Below the pieces are notes generated by a model. It had not been told where the DNA came from and did no database searches. It was given only the letters and a program-made list of their open reading frames with translations. A stretch of 64,000 nt of DNA, taken from NCBI GenBank assembly GCA_017409825.1, contig JAFQRZ010000016.1:1-64000 (forward strand), read 5' to 3'. The translations under genes and the position numbers were made by a program. Positions within the stretch are counted from its first letter, which is position 1; each line of letters begins with the position of its first letter. Origin of the DNA: Agathobacter sp. (GTDB taxonomy: Bacteria > Bacillota > Clostridia > Lachnospirales > Lachnospiraceae). Positions 39,404 through 47,902 of this stretch are shown piece by piece.

Positions 39404-40459
39404 CTATGGGAACATAGGCACCATCATAAGGCCTTCATTTTCTGGAAGTCCGAAGATAAGGTTCATGTTTTGAACCGCCTGACCCGCAGCCCCTTTTACT
39501 AAGTTATCCAGTGCTCCCATCATAATAATGCGGCCTGTTCTTTCATCGATCACGAAGTTTACGTCTACAAAGTTAGAACCTTCTACCCATTTCGTTTCTG
39601 GGCATTCTCCCTTTGGAAGTACACGTACAAAGGTTTCATCCTTATAATATTTGTCATATACAGCCTTAACTTCTTCGTAGGTTGGATATGTACCATCTGC
39701 TTTCTTTTTAAGAGATGCGTATTCCGTTACCAAAATACCACGGTTCATTGGAACCAGATGCGGCGTAAAGTTAATCGTAATTTCTTCTCCACACGCATAC
39801 CCCAACTGTTCTTCAATTTCTGGTGTATGTCTGTGACTTGCCACACCATACGCCTTCATATTTTCATTTACTTCGCAGAACAGGTTTGGCAATTTCGCCC
39901 CACGGCCTGCACCAGAAGTACCCGATTTCGCATCCACAATCAAGGTATTTGCATCAATCATGCCCTCTTCTACCATTGGATAAGCGGTCAAAATCGAACA
40001 GGTCGTATAGCAGCCTGGATTCGCTACCAGACGCTTTCCTTTGATATCCTCACGATTGATTTCGCAAAGACCATACACTGCTTCTTCAATAAACTGTGGG
40101 CTCTTATGCTCAATTCCATACCATTTCTCATAAATAGCTACATCCTTGATGCGGTAATCTGCACTTAAGTCTACTACTTTTACCTTATTTAATATATCTT
40201 CCGTCAGCACACCTGCCAAATAGCCCTGTGGAGTCGCCGTAAAAATCACGTCAACTCTCTCAGCCAACTCTGCAATATTGTCATCTAAACATTTATCCTC
40301 TACCAATTCAAACATATTGCGATACACAGATGCATACGCCTGGTCTACATAGCTACGAGAACCATACCAAACGATTTCTGCCTCCTTATGATTCATCAAT
40401 ATACGCACCAGTTCTGCTCCTGCATATCCAGTGGAACCGATAATACCTACTTTAATCAT
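39404..40459 (-). CDS. argC: N-acetyl-gamma-glutamyl-phosphate reductase
   Basis: 351 aa from the ATG at 40459 (MIKVGIIGSTGYAG); GAGGAAGGG lies upstream and the longer frame to 40486 lacks a site. NADPH-dependent reduction of acetylglutamyl phosphate. Rossmann motif GSTGYAG at 8-14 and catalytic cysteine in VANPGCYTT near 145. First gene of argC-GNAT-argB-argD, divergent from argG with shared ARG boxes. Confidence 0.95.
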   Translation of the reverse strand: MIKVGIIGSTGYAGAELVRILMNHKEAEIVWYGSRSYVDQAYASVYRNMFELVEDKCLDDNIAELAERVDVIFTATPQGYLAGVLTEDILNKVKVVDLSADYRIKDVAIYEKWYGIEHKSPQFIEEAVYGLCEINREDIKGKRLVANPGCYTTCSILTAYPMVEEGMIDANTLIVDAKSGTSGAGRGAKLPNLFCEVNENMKAYGVASHRHTPEIEEQLGYACGEEITINFTPHLVPMNRGILVTEYASLKKKADGTYPTYEEVKAVYDKYYKDETFVRVLPKGECPETKWVEGSNFVDVNFVIDERTGRIIMMGALDNLVKGAAGQAVQNMNLIFGLPENEGLMMVPMFP

Positions 40460-40503
40460 ACTATTTCCCTTCCTCTTTTCTAACAAGAAAACCTATGCTA
40501 CCT

Positions 40504-40532
40504 ATAATAGTACAACAATCTCCATTCGTAAA
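40504..40532 (-). promoter_or_regulatory. Candidate promoter of argC
   Basis: TTTACG, 17 nt, TATTAT on the minus strand, 45 nt upstream of the argC start. An alternative with TATAAA near 40578 would place the ARG boxes over the promoter. Confidence 0.4.
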
Positions 40533-40549
40533 GCACTTTTTTCACTCCA

Positions 40550-40567
40550 TTTGCATGAATATTCATA
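40550..40567. promoter_or_regulatory. ARG box 1 (ArgR operator)
   Basis: TTTGCATGAATATTCATA agrees with the Gram-positive ARG box TNTGNATWWWWATNCANA at all but one position. Lies in the argC-argG divergent region. Confidence 0.7.
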
Positions 40568-40590
40568 TTTTTATCATTTTATACATTATT

Positions 40591-40608
40591 TTTGCATATT
40601 TATGCATA
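40591..40608. promoter_or_regulatory. ARG box 2 (ArgR operator)
   Basis: TTTGCATATTTATGCATA matches TNTGNATWWWWATNCANA at every position; 41 bp from box 1 and 19 bp upstream of the argG -35. A further half-site (AATGCATAAATAT, about 40633-40645) lies inside the argG promoter. Implies arginine-dependent repression of both transcripts. Confidence 0.8.
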
Positions 40609-40627
40609 ATTTTGTATATTTTTTCAC

Positions 40628-40656
40628 TTGCCAATGCATAAATATAGGTGTATAGT
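40628..40656 (+). promoter_or_regulatory. Predicted sigma-A promoter of argG
   Basis: TTGCCA, 17 nt, TATAGT, with a leader of about 55 nt to the argG start, which has AAAGGAG upstream. Confidence 0.65.
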
Positions 40657-40719
40657 AGTGTTATTCGATTTTGAAAATATCCGTGCGACGGAAAATACAT
40701 ATTTAAAGGAGTACTTACT

Positions 40720-41943
40720 ATGTCAAAGGAAAAAGTTATTTTAGCTTACTCAGGTGGACTTGATACGACTGCTATCATCCCTTGGTTAAAAGAAAATTAT
40801 GATTACGAAGTTGTTTGCTGCTGTATCGACTGCGGACAGGGCGAAGAATTGGACGGCTTAGAAGAAAGAGCAAAGCTTTCTGGCGCTACGAAATTATACA
40901 TTGAAGATATCACAGATGAATTCTGTGACGAATACATCATCCCTTGCGTACAGGCTGGTGCTGTATACGAAAACAAATACTTACTTGGAACCTCTATGGC
41001 TCGTCCAGGTATCGCAAAAAGACTTGTAGAAGTAGCTAGAAAAGAAGGTGCTACTGCTATCTGCCACGGCGCTACTGGTAAAGGAAATGACCAGATTCGT
41101 TTCGAACTTGGTATCAAGGCACTCGCTCCAGACCTTAAGATTATCGCACCATGGCGTATGGATAACTGGGGAATGAGTTCTCGTGAAGAAGAAATCGAAT
41201 ACTGTAAAGCACACGGTATCGATCTTCCATTCTCTGCAAACAACAGCTACAGCCGTGATAGAAACTTATGGCACATCAGCCACGAAGGTCTCGAATTAGA
41301 AGACCCATCTCAGGAACCAAACTACGACCACTTACTCGTACTTGGTGTTTCTCCTGAAAAGGCACCAGATGAAGGCGAATACGTAACTATGTCTTTTGAA
41401 CAGGGTGTTCCAAAATCAGTAAATGGAAAAGAAATGAAAGTATCTGATATCATTCGCGAACTCAACAAGCTCGGTGGCAAACATGGTATCGGTATTGTAG
41501 ATATCGTAGAAAACCGTGTAGTAGGTATGAAATCACGTGGTGTATATGAAACACCAGGCGGAACAATCCTTATGGAAGCACAGAAGCAGCTCGAAGAACT
41601 CGTTCTTGACCGTGCGACTATGGATGTAAAGAAAGATATGGGCAACAAAATGGCTCAGATTGTTTACGAAGGAAAATGGTTCACTCCACTTCGTGAAGCA
41701 GTTCAGGCTTTCGTAACCTCAACACAGAAATATGTAACTGGTGAAGTTAAATTCAAGCTTTACAAAGGTAACATCATCAAAGCTGGTACTACTTCTCCAT
41801 ACTCACTCTATAGTGAATCACTCGCAAGCTTTACAACTGGTGATTTATATGACCACCATGATGCAGACGGCTTCATTACATTATTCGGACTTCCATTAAA
41901 GGTTCGTGCAATGAAACTTGCAGAAGTAGAACAGAATAAATAA
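40720..41943 (+). CDS. argG: Argininosuccinate synthase
   Basis: 407 aa. Joins citrulline and aspartate with ATP in the seventh step of arginine synthesis. The PP-loop LAYSGGLDTT (residues 8-17), the GATGKGNDQIRFE motif and the LWHISHEG block are intact. Transcribed away from argC; argF and argH are not in the window. Closed by a strong terminator. Confidence 0.97.
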   Translation: MSKEKVILAYSGGLDTTAIIPWLKENYDYEVVCCCIDCGQGEELDGLEERAKLSGATKLYIEDITDEFCDEYIIPCVQAGAVYENKYLLGTSMARPGIAKRLVEVARKEGATAICHGATGKGNDQIRFELGIKALAPDLKIIAPWRMDNWGMSSREEEIEYCKAHGIDLPFSANNSYSRDRNLWHISHEGLELEDPSQEPNYDHLLVLGVSPEKAPDEGEYVTMSFEQGVPKSVNGKEMKVSDIIRELNKLGGKHGIGIVDIVENRVVGMKSRGVYETPGGTILMEAQKQLEELVLDRATMDVKKDMGNKMAQIVYEGKWFTPLREAVQAFVTSTQKYVTGEVKFKLYKGNIIKAGTTSPYSLYSESLASFTTGDLYDHHDADGFITLFGLPLKVRAMKLAEVEQNK

Positions 41944-41957
41944 TTCAGGATATGACA

Positions 41958-41989
41958 AACCCCGGAGATGCATCTCCGGGGTTCTTTTT
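41958..41989 (+). terminator. Terminator of argG
   Basis: A perfect 26 bp palindrome (41958-41983; arms AACCCCGGAGATG / CATCTCCGGGGTT) followed by CTTTTT. Confidence 0.92.
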
Positions 41990-42009
41990 ATCTCTTTTGA
42001 TGAATCATT

Positions 42010-44091
42010 TTACCTCACATACACTGGTTTGTGAGTGGATGGCTTTCCTAACGGTATATCTGGTTCCTCTATCTGTGCAGCTCCTACTGCTGCATCAAAT
42101 CCGTATCGCAGTATCCCTGAAGAATACTGGAACATTGTTTTGACATAAGCCTTCATCGCTTCGATATACTCGCCAGAAACCTCTGCATCGGTTCGAGGTG
42201 TAACTGTATTTGTTGGTGCATCATAGATGACAGAATCCGTAATAAAGCTTCGGTTGGAAAACACAACCAAAGACGGGCTATCCGACAACATATCGCGCCC
42301 TGCCAAAAGACGAGAATCATATTCGAAGCCAAAGAGATTCATAATCGTTGGCAAAATGTCCATCGCACTACAAGTCTTTTCTACGACAACAGGTTCCATC
42401 TGACTGTTCCACATCACGAGACAGTTTCTCTGCACATCCAAATCCGACATGGTCGTTCCATTGAATGCTTCCATCTCACTTTTCACATCCTTCATACCAT
42501 AAGGATGATGGTCCGCACTTAGAACGATTAATGTATTATCTAGTTTTCCAGCCGCTTCCAACTGTTCTACCAGATAAGTGAGTGCACGTTCCACCTCATA
42601 ATTGCAGGCAATATATGCCTTCATCTGCTCTGAATAAGGCAGATGTGACACCAATTCCTGATTTTTTCGTGCCATCTGGTTTCCTGTCCAGTTATAATTG
42701 GTGTGACCTGATAAGGTCATGTAATAAGCAAAAAAACGATCCTCATGAATCCATTCTGGCACAGTTCCCACCATCATGTCATAATCGGAACTTGGCCAAG
42801 CCTTTGGATTATTCATCTCAAATATCTTGTGTCCCCATTCTTCTGCCGACAGGCTGCCACGCAAAGCTGCTTTAAAATCAAACCCTAAATTTGGATGTGT
42901 AATATATCTATCATAATAAGATAACGAATTATTATGATAAGCAAAACTTTTCGCACCTTCTGCCGCGAAAAAGGCTGGCAAAGAATATGGGTATGTGTTG
43001 TACTGTGTACGACGGAAACTATGGGTTCCATCTGGAATTTGCCCCATCAAATTTACATACTCACCATCAGAGGTACTCGTATACCACAATGGAATGTAGT
43101 AATCCTTTACTACTACTCCGCTGTTTATCATCTTATATAAGGTTGGTGTCAGTTCTTCACTGACTGCATACGGAGAAAATGCCTCTGCGGTAAGGTAGAT
43201 TAAGTTATAACCTTTCATCATACCCGTATATTCATTTTTCTTACTTGGAGACATATTCTGCATAATATCCGCAAGCTTATCGATATTTCCATCCCCATTT
43301 GCCTTCAAAGCATCGAAATCTATATTTAACACATTCGGAGAGGTGTCAATGACTGGACCTTCTGGCACTGTGTTTTCTTCCTCTCCCATCTCAGTCCCCG
43401 AATTTTCCACGGATTCGCTTTCTTCCACAACTGGAATTCCGCCCTGCCAAGCCTCTGTTTCCTTTTCTGGAAGCAAATCAAACATCAGCTGACGCGCATA
43501 TAATGTCAAAACTCCATGCTCTTTGGTAATTTCATCGGGTGCATAAAATTCCTGAAACTCGCCATAAAACTCATCTTCTGAATGGTAAGCACCTAGCAAT
43601 ATCAAGCATATCGCCAACAAACCGCCCGCAATAACGCCAACATTTCCTATCCATTCCTTTTTCGAATTCTGGTCTACCAGCAAAATTTTCTTTTTCAACA
43701 AAATAGCCATAAGTAGCAGTGGCACTGCCATAAATAAAATTGGCACAAGACTATTGATAATTCCATCTATCGCAACCCCTGCAAAATCCGTCAACGCATC
43801 TCCCCCCGTCACCAATGCCACTTCCAGCATAAGTGGACGTGTAAATACGTTGTAATATACAAGCTGTACGGCAAATAAAAAGAAATTCACAACCTGAATC
43901 CCCCAAAGAAACCCTAGTTTTATCCCTCTCTTTTTCGTTATCCTCACAAATATGAGTTCAACACCTGCCACAAGCACTACGAACGCGAGCAATAGTAATG
44001 GTTGAACACCGTTCAACCCAAATATAGCAATATGATATACTGCTTCTAGCCACAATAATGTAGCAAAAATATATCCCAAAATTCTAATCAT
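42010..44091 (-). CDS. LtaS-like phosphoglycerol transferase / sulfatase family membrane protein
   Basis: 693 aa from the ATG at 44091 (MIRILGYIFA), with GGAG 9 nt upstream. Five N-terminal transmembrane helices (to about residue 190), an acidic linker (about 215-250), then an extracytoplasmic alkaline phosphatase/sulfatase-type domain. The putative nucleophile threonine is in WYTSTSDGEYVN, and metal motifs include LSADHHPYGM. Likely moves phosphoglycerol from phosphatidylglycerol to a teichoic-acid-like or other cell-surface polymer. Member of the LtaS family, though the exact acceptor is unknown. Confidence 0.85.
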   Translation of the reverse strand: MIRILGYIFATLLWLEAVYHIAIFGLNGVQPLLLLAFVVLVAGVELIFVRITKKRGIKLGFLWGIQVVNFFLFAVQLVYYNVFTRPLMLEVALVTGGDALTDFAGVAIDGIINSLVPILFMAVPLLLMAILLKKKILLVDQNSKKEWIGNVGVIAGGLLAICLILLGAYHSEDEFYGEFQEFYAPDEITKEHGVLTLYARQLMFDLLPEKETEAWQGGIPVVEESESVENSGTEMGEEENTVPEGPVIDTSPNVLNIDFDALKANGDGNIDKLADIMQNMSPSKKNEYTGMMKGYNLIYLTAEAFSPYAVSEELTPTLYKMINSGVVVKDYYIPLWYTSTSDGEYVNLMGQIPDGTHSFRRTQYNTYPYSLPAFFAAEGAKSFAYHNNSLSYYDRYITHPNLGFDFKAALRGSLSAEEWGHKIFEMNNPKAWPSSDYDMMVGTVPEWIHEDRFFAYYMTLSGHTNYNWTGNQMARKNQELVSHLPYSEQMKAYIACNYEVERALTYLVEQLEAAGKLDNTLIVLSADHHPYGMKDVKSEMEAFNGTTMSDLDVQRNCLVMWNSQMEPVVVEKTCSAMDILPTIMNLFGFEYDSRLLAGRDMLSDSPSLVVFSNRSFITDSVIYDAPTNTVTPRTDAEVSGEYIEAMKAYVKTMFQYSSGILRYGFDAAVGAAQIEEPDIPLGKPSTHKPVYVR

Positions 44092-44111
44092 CTTTCGTAA
44101 CTCCAAACATT

Positions 44112-44140
44112 AAAACCGCCTGAAAATTCTTTCAGGCGGT
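44112..44140 (-). terminator. Terminator after the DUF2225 gene
   Basis: An 11 bp perfect stem (ACCGCCTGAAA / TTTCAGGCGGT) with a 4 nt loop, followed by a short U-run on the minus strand. Lies between DUF2225 and the LtaS-like gene. Confidence 0.8.
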
Positions 44141-44146
44141 CTCATA

Positions 44147-45013
44147 CTATTTCTTCAATTTCTCCACGATTTTTTCTTTCAATTCATGTGCACGGTTCTT
44201 AATATTACTGCCAGCCGTTCTAGATACAATAAGACTAGATACAAAACGTGAAGAATATTCGTACTGACCCAAGTTAAATGCCATAGCTGCAATCAACAAG
44301 TCCACAGTACTCTGGTCCATACCTGCCATTGGATAATTTTCAGAGGACATCGCTTTTACAAAACCATCAAATGCCTGCTTATAGAAGGTATCATAATCCT
44401 TCTGACATGCTGCGATAGCTTCTTTATTTTTCTCTGCATCCACAGATAACTCTTCTATCTTTCCACGAAGCAACCATGCAATCTTTAAGCAAGTATATGC
44501 TTTCTCACTGTTTTTTGCCTTCTTCACTACAGAAGTATACAGTGCAATCTTATACAAATCAATTGCGGCATCATAACTCATCACTTCCAACTCTGTGATT
44601 GGTTTTGCTGGAGGAGTCTTAAACTTAGCGAGCACACCTTCTTTGATCAGTTTTGCATGCACTGGTGCAAGATTTCCAAAATAACGATGCATTGCAGTAA
44701 AACCACACTTTGGACAAGACGCAATATCGTATTTATTGGTATCAATATACTCAAAGCGAGGACGTAAATCCAAATCTGGCTCTTTTCTTTTCGCTCTACC
44801 TGATTTAATCACAGGCGTACGGAACGTACCATCACAAATTGGACAACGTACGGATTTGAGCAATAAGAAATCAGTTTCCTTTGGTGGTTCCACCACTTTT
44901 GCTGCAGCCGGTTCCCCATTCGTTCTAGAAGAAGAACTCTCTTCCTCAAAAAGGTCCTTTACTAAATTTTCATCTAATCCAAATTTCGCTAATCCCGATA
45001 AAATCTTATCCAT
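44147..45013 (-). CDS. DUF2225 family zinc-ribbon protein
   Basis: 288 aa, predicted cytoplasmic. Two CxxC knuckles (VRCPICDGTF near residue 57 and ASCPKCGFTA near 98) form a zinc ribbon, followed by an alpha-helical TPR-like region from about 140 onward. This matches DUF2225, a family common in Clostridia with no established role. Lies 42 nt downstream of glnS, so may share its transcript. Confidence 0.8.
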   Translation of the reverse strand: MDKILSGLAKFGLDENLVKDLFEEESSSSRTNGEPAAAKVVEPPKETDFLLLKSVRCPICDGTFRTPVIKSGRAKRKEPDLDLRPRFEYIDTNKYDIASCPKCGFTAMHRYFGNLAPVHAKLIKEGVLAKFKTPPAKPITELEVMSYDAAIDLYKIALYTSVVKKAKNSEKAYTCLKIAWLLRGKIEELSVDAEKNKEAIAACQKDYDTFYKQAFDGFVKAMSSENYPMAGMDQSTVDLLIAAMAFNLGQYEYSSRFVSSLIVSRTAGSNIKNRAHELKEKIVEKLKK

Positions 45014-45055
45014 AATCTACACCTTATTTATATATTTGGCACTTTGTACCATTTC

Positions 45056-46744
45056 CTACGCATTGTTTGTAGGCAGTTTGAACGAACTCTTTAATGATAC
45101 AATACGGTTAAATACTGGCTGTCCTTCTACCGAATCCTTGTAGTCTGTACAGAAGAAGCCCTGACGTACAAACTGGAAGCTGTCAAATGCTTTTGCTTCT
45201 GCAAGTGCTGGTTCTACGATACAGTTATCAAGTACCGTAAGGGAATTAGGGTTCAAGTTAAGACTTCCATCCTCATTGTATACACCTAAATCTTCGTCAA
45301 TAATATTTTCATATAAACGAACCGTTACTTTTTTACCGTATTCTGCAGATACCCAGTGAATGGTGCCTTTTACCTTACGACCATCTGGTGCATTACCACC
45401 CTTTGATTCTGGATCGTAAGTACAATGAATTGCCACGATATTGCCATCTGCATCTTTTTCTACGCTGTTGCAGGTTACAAGGTATGCGTTCATGAGACGT
45501 ACCTCATTGCCTGGGAACATACGGAAATATTTCTTTGGTGGTTCTTCCATAAAGTCTTCACGGTCAATGTAAAGTTCTTTTGTAAATGGAACCTGACGTT
45601 TGCCAAGTTCTGGATTTTCCAAATTGTTGTCGATTTCTAAGTAATCTACCTTTCCCTCTGGATAGTTATCGATTACTACCTTAATTGGATCTAAAATAGC
45701 CATCATACGTGGTTTCTTCATCTTGAGGTCTTCACGGATACAGTACTCAAGCATTGGATAATCTACAATACTATTTGCCTTGGAAACACCACAAAGCTCT
45801 ACGAACATCTTGATGGATTCTGGTGTAAAACCTCTACGGCGAAGTGCTGCAATCGATACAAGACGTGGATCATCCCAACCATCTACGATGCCTTCTTCTA
45901 CTAATTTCTTGATGTAACGCTTTCCTGTTACAACGTTCTTTAAATATAATTTTGCAAATTCAATCTGCTTTGGCGAATCCTCTGGAGTCTTTTTATAACC
46001 AAGTTCGATAAGAACCCAGTCATATAATGGTCTGTGGTCTTCAAACTCCAACGTACAGATAGAATGTGTAATGCCTTCTACCGCATCTTCGATTGGATGT
46101 GCAAAGTCGTACATTGGATAAATGCACCATTTATCTCCAGCACTATGGTGTGTCATGTGTGCCACACGATAAATAACTGGGTCACGCATATTGATATTGT
46201 TAGAAGCCATATCAATACGTGCACGAAGTACCTTGCTGCCATCTTCAAATTCCCCATTTTTCATGCGGATGAATAAATCTAAGTTTTCTTCGATGCTACG
46301 GGTAGAATATGGGTCTTCCTTACCAGGTTCGGTAAGTGTACCACGATATTCACGAATTTCATCTGCTGTAAGGTCAGATACATAAGCCTTACCTTTTTTA
46401 ATCAGCTCAATCGCACCTTCGTACATTTTATCAAAGTATTCGGATGCGAAATACAATCTATCTTCCCAATCTGCACCAAGCCATGCTACGTCAGCCTTGA
46501 TGGACTCTACGAATTCGATTTTTTCTTTGGTTGGATTGGTATCATCAAAACGCATGTTGAATTTTCCACCGTATTTCTGAGCCAAGCCATGATTGATAAG
46601 GATAGCCTTCGCATGTCCGATATGAAGATATCCGTTTGGTTCTGGTGGGAATCTGGTACAGATACTATCACAATGACCTTCTGCTAAATCCTTCTCTATA
46701 ATATTTTCAATGAAATTTTTTGAAACTACTGCTTCATTTTCCAT
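45056..46744 (-). CDS. glnS: Glutamine--tRNA ligase
   Basis: 562 aa class I aminoacyl-tRNA synthetase. HIGH motif GHAKAI near residue 42, [21 protein letters not shown] acceptor-binding block, GWDDPRL, and a two-barrel anticodon-binding C-terminal region. The KMSKR-type signature, VMSKR in E. coli GlnRS, reads VVTGKRYI here, so only the KR is kept. AGGAGG precedes the ATG. No T-box leader is present in the 47 nt upstream gap. Confidence 0.95.
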   Translation of the reverse strand: MENEAVVSKNFIENIIEKDLAEGHCDSICTRFPPEPNGYLHIGHAKAILINHGLAQKYGGKFNMRFDDTNPTKEKIEFVESIKADVAWLGADWEDRLYFASEYFDKMYEGAIELIKKGKAYVSDLTADEIREYRGTLTEPGKEDPYSTRSIEENLDLFIRMKNGEFEDGSKVLRARIDMASNNINMRDPVIYRVAHMTHHSAGDKWCIYPMYDFAHPIEDAVEGITHSICTLEFEDHRPLYDWVLIELGYKKTPEDSPKQIEFAKLYLKNVVTGKRYIKKLVEEGIVDGWDDPRLVSIAALRRRGFTPESIKMFVELCGVSKANSIVDYPMLEYCIREDLKMKKPRMMAILDPIKVVIDNYPEGKVDYLEIDNNLENPELGKRQVPFTKELYIDREDFMEEPPKKYFRMFPGNEVRLMNAYLVTCNSVEKDADGNIVAIHCTYDPESKGGNAPDGRKVKGTIHWVSAEYGKKVTVRLYENIIDEDLGVYNEDGSLNLNPNSLTVLDNCIVEPALAEAKAFDSFQFVRQGFFCTDYKDSVEGQPVFNRIVSLKSSFKLPTNNA

Positions 46745-46782
46745 AATCTATTTCCTCCTAATGCCGCATCGAGCGACTATTA

Positions 46783-46812
46783 ATTATACCACTAATTATG
46801 CGTATGTGTAAA
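46783..46812 (-). promoter_or_regulatory. Candidate promoter of glnS
   Basis: TTTACA, 18 nt, TATAAT on the minus strand; the -35 lies inside the end of the rhomboid-like gene. Confidence 0.5.
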
Positions 46813-47670
46813 GAGATGATCCTGACAATATTCCTTATTTCCAGTACATTTCGAACAGTAACGGAAGCTTAAATTTGGGTCATCCTTTTCGGTACGTCCA
46901 CATATTGCACACTTATGTCTCGCTCCACTAGCATTCTGCTTTGGTGTGCTTGACATCTGTCTGCGGAACTCCGTCTGTGCCTTCTTCTGCTTTCGATTCA
47001 AACGAATCTTTGAGAAATGGAAGAACAGGAATAAGTTCAACAGAGAAACGATAATCTGCGAACCGAAAATCACCATCGTCAAAAGGCCAACGCCGAATCC
47101 TGCCGCACTTCCCATCGAGAAGTATACATATAACTGATAAATCAGTCCTGCGATGTAAATGAGGAACATCCACTTCATCTTAATTGGGAATAAGAAGCTC
47201 AAATACACCGTTCCCTCTGGAATACAAAGTGCCAACGCCATAAAAATGGTAAAAAGCATTTCATAATTCGTGAGTGGTACGCTAATACCATAACCAAGCA
47301 AAAGTGTGGTAAGTCCATATACCAAGATAGCCCCCACTAAATTCAGCAGCATACCGCCTACCAAATATACATTCATGCGGAAGGTTCCTACCATCTGCTC
47401 AAAGCTTTGAGCCATATTGTACACGCAGTACAGGAAAATCAATGAAACAAAACTACCGCCATCTGCACAGAACACCCATGTGACAAGTCTCCAAATCTGC
47501 CCATGTAAAATTGCATCCATCGAAAATCCCAGATATCCTGACACCGGTACCGAAAACATATTTAGCACCAAACCGATGCAATAGGCAAAAATCAAATACT
47601 TCTGCAGATTATACACTGCATATTTTCCAAATTTTTTGTGTAATTTATCCATCAAATTCATATTTTTCAT
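46792..47670 (-). CDS. Rhomboid-like membrane protein with C-terminal zinc ribbon
   Basis: 292 aa. Six or so transmembrane segments between residues 22 and 222. The GQIWRLVTWVF segment matches the rhomboid/derlin L1 WR motif. I see no GxSG catalytic serine motif or partner histidine in the expected later helix, so it is probably a non-catalytic derlin-like member. The C-terminal cytoplasmic tail carries CAICGR ... YCSKC ... YCQDH, a treble-clef or zinc-ribbon-like site. Strong promoter upstream, glnS downstream. Function unknown. Confidence 0.75.
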   Translation of the reverse strand: MKNMNLMDKLHKKFGKYAVYNLQKYLIFAYCIGLVLNMFSVPVSGYLGFSMDAILHGQIWRLVTWVFCADGGSFVSLIFLYCVYNMAQSFEQMVGTFRMNVYLVGGMLLNLVGAILVYGLTTLLLGYGISVPLTNYEMLFTIFMALALCIPEGTVYLSFLFPIKMKWMFLIYIAGLIYQLYVYFSMGSAAGFGVGLLTMVIFGSQIIVSLLNLFLFFHFSKIRLNRKQKKAQTEFRRQMSSTPKQNASGARHKCAICGRTEKDDPNLSFRYCSKCTGNKEYCQDHLFTHTHN

Positions 47671-47725
47671 TCTTCCTTTTTCTTTGCTTTTTCATTTTGT
47701 CTTAGTACACAAGACATATAGGTTT

Positions 47726-47755
47726 ATTATAGGTTTAGAACCACTTTTTTGTCAA
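47726..47755 (-). promoter_or_regulatory. Predicted sigma-A promoter of the rhomboid-like gene
   Basis: TTGACA, 18 nt, TATAAT on the minus strand; a near-perfect promoter 55 nt upstream of the gene. The rest of the 232 bp divergent gap holds a plus-strand TTGACA at 47835-47840 with no clear -10 for the activase gene. Confidence 0.75.
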
Positions 47756-47902
47756 TCTGCCTAATGAACTTCACGAAAATTTTATACAATTATTAGAATT
47801 TGTCCATTGTTTTCTAATATACATAGTTTTATAATTGACAATGGTTTATTTTGTCATGTGACATAGTTTTAAAAACCGCTTCTGTTTTTTAGGAGGATAC
47901 AT

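Noticed and set aside
46745-46791. T-box riboswitch for glnS
   Set aside because: The gap is only 47 nt and shows no T-box antiterminator sequence; likewise for asnA at 1542-1651.
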